The notes below the pieces were generated by a model, which saw only the letters and a list, made by a program, of their open reading frames with translations, was not told the origin of the DNA and searched no databases. A program made the position numbers and the translations under genes. Shown here piece by piece: positions 5,428-7,795 of a stretch of DNA of 7,795 bases (position 1 is its first letter; the number at the start of each line of letters is the position of its first letter). This DNA comes from an uncultured Cellvibrio sp. (GTDB taxonomy: Bacteria; Pseudomonadota; Gammaproteobacteria; Pseudomonadales; Cellvibrionaceae): NCBI GenBank assembly GCA_946886255.1, contig CAMPIG010000222.1:1-7795 (forward strand), in the 5' to 3' direction.

Positions 5428-6822
5428 TTACAGAATGCCGTCGTTCCAGGGGCCGGTGATCGCAAAGGTTACGCCGGGATTCTGGATGTTGACGAACAAC
5501 CAACGGTCATGGAAACAGGCACCGCAGGTTTCGGAACCGACATAATTACCGCCGTTGATGCGTGATTCTGTGCCGGGGAATTTGCTGTGAACTACTGCGG
5601 CGTCGGCGGCTGAAAGCATCATGTTATTGCGGCCAAATTCAAACACGTCACCGGCTTGACTCAAGCCCATCAAACGTGAAATACCGCCGCGATCTTCACA
5701 CAACAAAATGCCGCCACGCGGGCTGATGGTCATATTGTCCGGCATAACCGGGTGAGAGGTGTTGTTGCGGCTTTCAAATACCAAGGTAAGTTTTTCGCGA
5801 CGCGGATCAAAATGAAATACCTGGCCACCGCTGACACTGCCACCGCTGGTAGAGGTAAAGTACACCAGACCGGTGTCATACCAGGCACCTTCCAAACGCG
5901 CAAAACGTGCAGCGCCCTTGTTATAACCCTGGGTGAAGTTGCGCGGGTTAATGACTTCCGGCTGATCGATAGTGACCCACTCAACATCCCAGGTTGTTCC
6001 ATTGGGATAGCTGGCAGTAAGGTTAGCCTGATCGGCATTTTTTACTTTTAACATTTCCAGTACACCACCGGCTAATAAATTGCCGTAGATGTCCGGACGG
6101 TAGCGATAAAAACCCGATGACGTACCGGCATCTTCCGTGATGTACACATAACCGGTTACCGGATCAGTTGCGGTGGCTTCGTGAGCACGACGACCCATTG
6201 CTTTGATTGGCTCTGGCTTGGCAATACCAAAACCGGGCACTTCAAAAATCCAGCCGTGGGTCATGCCGTTGTAGGTTGCTGTTGTTTCTTCACAGGTCAA
6301 CCATGTGCCCCAGGGCGTAATACCACCGGCACAGTTTGTGGATGTGCCGCTGATGCTCATGTAAGACGCTAACCAGCGACCATTCAACGCATCGAACAAT
6401 AAATTACTGCAACCACCGCCGGCACTCGGGTTATACATGGCGGGCGATTTTACGGCGGTACCTGCTCCACGCACTTCATGGTTACGCACCAGGGCAATCG
6501 TATTGCCTTGCGCAGCGACAACACCCATACCGTCGTGAACACCCGGTGTCGGTGTGCCGTCTTTCATGATCATGCCAGTCCAACCGTATGACCAATATGT
6601 AAAACCTTCCGGCAATTGCAACAAAGGCAAACCCGTTACCTCATCAGCAACCGGTGCAATAGGACCGTAGTCGCTGGTAAATGCGCTGGCAGGGTTTGCC
6701 ATAGCGGCGAGCGAAATGGCCGCAGCACCGGCGGCACCGCCTTTAATAAAATCACGGCGGTTAACGATAGGCTCTACAGGTAAATCGTTTGTGATTTCCA
6801 ACAGTTCTGAACTATTATTCAT
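5428..6822 (-). CDS. Tat-exported PhoX-like (DUF839) protein
   Basis: A 464-residue exported protein. The N-terminus carries a twin-arginine signal: a ~20-residue polar lead, N21-R22-R23-D-F-I-K, an Ala-rich core, and a probable cleavage site after A47 (NPASA). The mature part is a PhoX/DUF839-type beta propeller, shown by NHE at 114-116, TPWGTWLTCEE (about 169-179, with C177-E178-E179), GRRAHEATATDP (210 on), YVYITEDAG, and PDNMTISPRGGILLCED. In characterised PhoX alkaline phosphatases, these motifs hold a calcium-iron cofactor that includes a cysteine ligand, and export by Tat fits cofactor loading in the cytoplasm. Phosphatase activity is therefore plausible, but the family is broad and activity is not shown. 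GTGGAG (minus strand, plus positions 6831-6836) is 8 nt before the ATG. It is followed 92 bp later, on the same strand, by the PEP-CTERM gene, and tatC is upstream, also on the same strand. Confidence 0.88.
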   Translation of the reverse strand: MNNSSELLEITNDLPVEPIVNRRDFIKGGAAGAAAISLAAMANPASAFTSDYGPIAPVADEVTGLPLLQLPEGFTYWSYGWTGMIMKDGTPTPGVHDGMGVVAAQGNTIALVRNHEVRGAGTAVKSPAMYNPSAGGGCSNLLFDALNGRWLASYMSISGTSTNCAGGITPWGTWLTCEETTATYNGMTHGWIFEVPGFGIAKPEPIKAMGRRAHEATATDPVTGYVYITEDAGTSSGFYRYRPDIYGNLLAGGVLEMLKVKNADQANLTASYPNGTTWDVEWVTIDQPEVINPRNFTQGYNKGAARFARLEGAWYDTGLVYFTSTSGGSVSGGQVFHFDPRREKLTLVFESRNNTSHPVMPDNMTISPRGGILLCEDRGGISRLMGLSQAGDVFEFGRNNMMLSAADAAVVHSKFPGTESRINGGNYVGSETCGACFHDRWLFVNIQNPGVTFAITGPWNDGIL

Positions 6823-7136
6823 CGGGTAATCTCCACGGTTAGGTATTGTTCATTTGGCGATGAGCGCAATGTCTCGGCTGTGGAGGTTACTTCTGCTTTA
6901 TGAAAATCCCGCGTCACTTAGATGACATTTCCGACTTATTTTTATTATCAATAACTCAAACGAATAACGATATCGGGGAATACTGGTTTTACTAAAAAAT
7001 AGTTTTATAGAAATAAAAAATTTAAAATTCGGAGACATCTTCGCATGGACGTCAATAGGAATTCTCGAAGGTTAAGAGGCTGAAGAATAGAGAGGAGAAA
7101 ATAGCAGCGCAGAAAATATTCTTGAAGAAAAATGAC
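6823..7136. other. AT-rich spacer between tatC and the PhoX-like gene
   Basis: This 314-bp gap is visibly richer in A and T than the flanking genes, especially 6935-7030. It holds the leader of the leftward PhoX-like gene (6823 to about 6940), a possible -10 box, and a purine-rich tract (about 7067-7135) just past the tatC stop. No convincing Rho-independent terminator for tatC, no RNA gene and no credible protein were found. A 12-codon rightward frame at 7045 has nothing downstream to regulate. Confidence 0.5.
6826..6890 (-). promoter_or_regulatory. Leader hairpin that could mask the PhoX-like gene's ribosome binding site
   Basis: In the leftward mRNA, GTAACCTCCAC (plus positions 6890-6880) can pair with GTGGAGATTAC (6836-6826) at 10 of 11 positions, with one C-A mismatch. 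The second arm contains the Shine-Dalgarno GTGGAG, and the loop is 43 nt. Folding would hide the ribosome binding site. The start site must lie upstream of 6890 for this to work; a GATAAT -10-like box (minus strand, 6949-6944) would fit, but its -35 is poor. Confidence 0.4.
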
Positions 7137-7795
7137 TCAGGTTTTGGAGACCATATCCCCGCGAGATTCCATATTACGTTTTTCTTGCAGCCTAATCATC
7201 CAAATAGACATTTCATAGAGCAACAAGATAGGTGTGCCCAACGCAATCTGTGAAATTAAATCCGGTGGTGTAATAAAAGCAGCAACGGCGAAGATAATAA
7301 CAATGGCATAACGTCGCCCACTGATCAGGGTAGTTGAGTCAATCATGCCAGCGTGAGCCATCAGCAACAACACAACAGGCAGTTCAAAACTCAAACCAAA
7401 AGCCAATATCAATTGAATCACCAATCCCAGGTATTCACTGACACGCGCTTCCAGTTGTACCGGCAAAGCACCCGCCACTGCTTCACTCTCAAAGCTGATA
7501 AAGAATCCCCACGCCATAGGAAAGACAACATAAAACGCAAGCGCCGCGCCAATTACAAACAATATCGGGGTCAACGCAAACAAGATGGAGACAGCGCGTT
7601 TTTCACTGCGATATAAACCGGGTGCAATAAATTTCCAGACTTGAATCAGTATCAAGGGCAAGGTGAAAAATAACGCGGCAAAGAAAGACAATTTCAGATA
7701 AGTAAGAAAAGCTTCATGTAAACCGGTGTAAATCATCCTGCGCCCGGATGCTTCGCCAAAGACTTCAACCAAGGGTTGCATCAGGAAGTGATAAA
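7137..7795 (-). CDS. tatC: Sec-independent protein translocase TatC, 5' partial
   Basis: TatC is the polytopic inner-membrane receptor that, with TatB, recognises twin-arginine signal peptides. The frame is open to the right edge: residues before the first ATG (YHFL, then MQPLVEV) continue the family alignment, so the start lies outside and roughly 50-80 N-terminal residues are missing. Visible hallmarks are RRMIYTGLHEAFLTYLK, the loop IAPGLYRSEKR whose Glu corresponds to E103 of E. coli TatC, FPMAWGFF, SFELPVVLLLM (matching E. coli E170), and FITPPDLISQIALGTPILLLYE. Membrane helices are evident between these. The MIYTGLxEAFxTYLK stretch and the insert ending ALPVQLEARVSEYL look alphaproteobacterial rather than like E. 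coli TatC. Stop TGA at 7137-7139. It shares its strand with the Tat-exported PhoX-like protein 314 bp downstream; tatA is beyond that, on the opposite strand. Confidence 0.95.
   Translation of the reverse strand, partial: YHFLMQPLVEVFGEASGRRMIYTGLHEAFLTYLKLSFFAALFFTLPLILIQVWKFIAPGLYRSEKRAVSILFALTPILFVIGAALAFYVVFPMAWGFFISFESEAVAGALPVQLEARVSEYLGLVIQLILAFGLSFELPVVLLLMAHAGMIDSTTLISGRRYAIVIIFAVAAFITPPDLISQIALGTPILLLYEMSIWMIRLQEKRNMESRGDMVSKT

Noticed and set aside
5336..5503. Upstream extension of the PEP-CTERM gene to an ATG at 5503
   Set aside because: It would overlap the end of the PhoX-like gene, run through the 13-bp hairpin, and put a signal peptide in mid-protein. The ATG at 5335 has a good ribosome binding site.
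6908..6935. Possible Pho box upstream of the PhoX-like gene (TGTCAT then TGACGC 11 bp later, minus strand)
   Set aside because: The first half-site is perfect but the second matches only about half of its positions. This is too weak to claim PhoB control, tempting as it is for a PhoX relative.
7045..7083. 12-codon rightward peptide (leader peptide?) after CGGAGA
   Set aside because: It faces into the antisense side of tatC, with no gene or terminator/antiterminator downstream on that strand. This is likely chance.

Overview
The window looks like chromosome of a gammaproteobacterium with mid-range GC. The close YqhD match, the HtpX, the Fur-type operator and a PEP-CTERM surface protein would fit the Cellvibrio/Saccharophagus neighbourhood. 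That placement is a judgement from memory of protein families, not a search result. There are eight protein genes (two cut by the window edges), one well-supported candidate small RNA, and several structured intergenic elements.

Left part (1-678): the end of a lone cyclic-nucleotide-binding-domain protein is followed by a 376-bp gap. This gap is not empty. It holds a sigma70-type promoter (TTGACT-17-TATTGT) overlapped by a close match to a Fur box, then about 155 nt of non-coding, hairpin-rich sequence ending in a strong Rho-independent terminator. I read this as an iron-repressed regulatory RNA, comparable in logic to RyhB/PrrF. Next comes a heat-shock-like promoter and a leader hairpin in front of htpX.

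Envelope quality-control cluster (679-3014, + strand): htpX (membrane zinc protease), an exported HtrA/Deg-family serine protease with one PDZ domain, and a small Rieske ferredoxin-like protein that overlaps the protease by one base. The Deg protein resembles chloroplast Deg1 more than E. coli DegP in several segments.

Middle (3093-4522, + strand): a YqhD-type NADPH-dependent aldehyde reductase, then a small TatA-type translocase subunit. After tatA lies a large nested palindrome (4586-4675) that looks like a dispersed repeat or MITE, and then a hairpin terminator.

Right part (4766-7795, - strand): a PEP-CTERM-like anchored surface protein, a twin-arginine-exported PhoX/DUF839-family protein, and the C-terminal two-thirds or more of TatC. 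TatA and TatC therefore bracket a clear Tat substrate. Both translocase proteins resemble alphaproteobacterial Tat proteins, so this may be an acquired or second Tat system kept with its cargo. The PhoX-like mRNA leader can fold to cover its own ribosome binding site, and a 13-bp hairpin separates it from the PEP-CTERM gene. The strongest candidates for something new are the Fur-box small RNA and this Tat/cargo neighbourhood.
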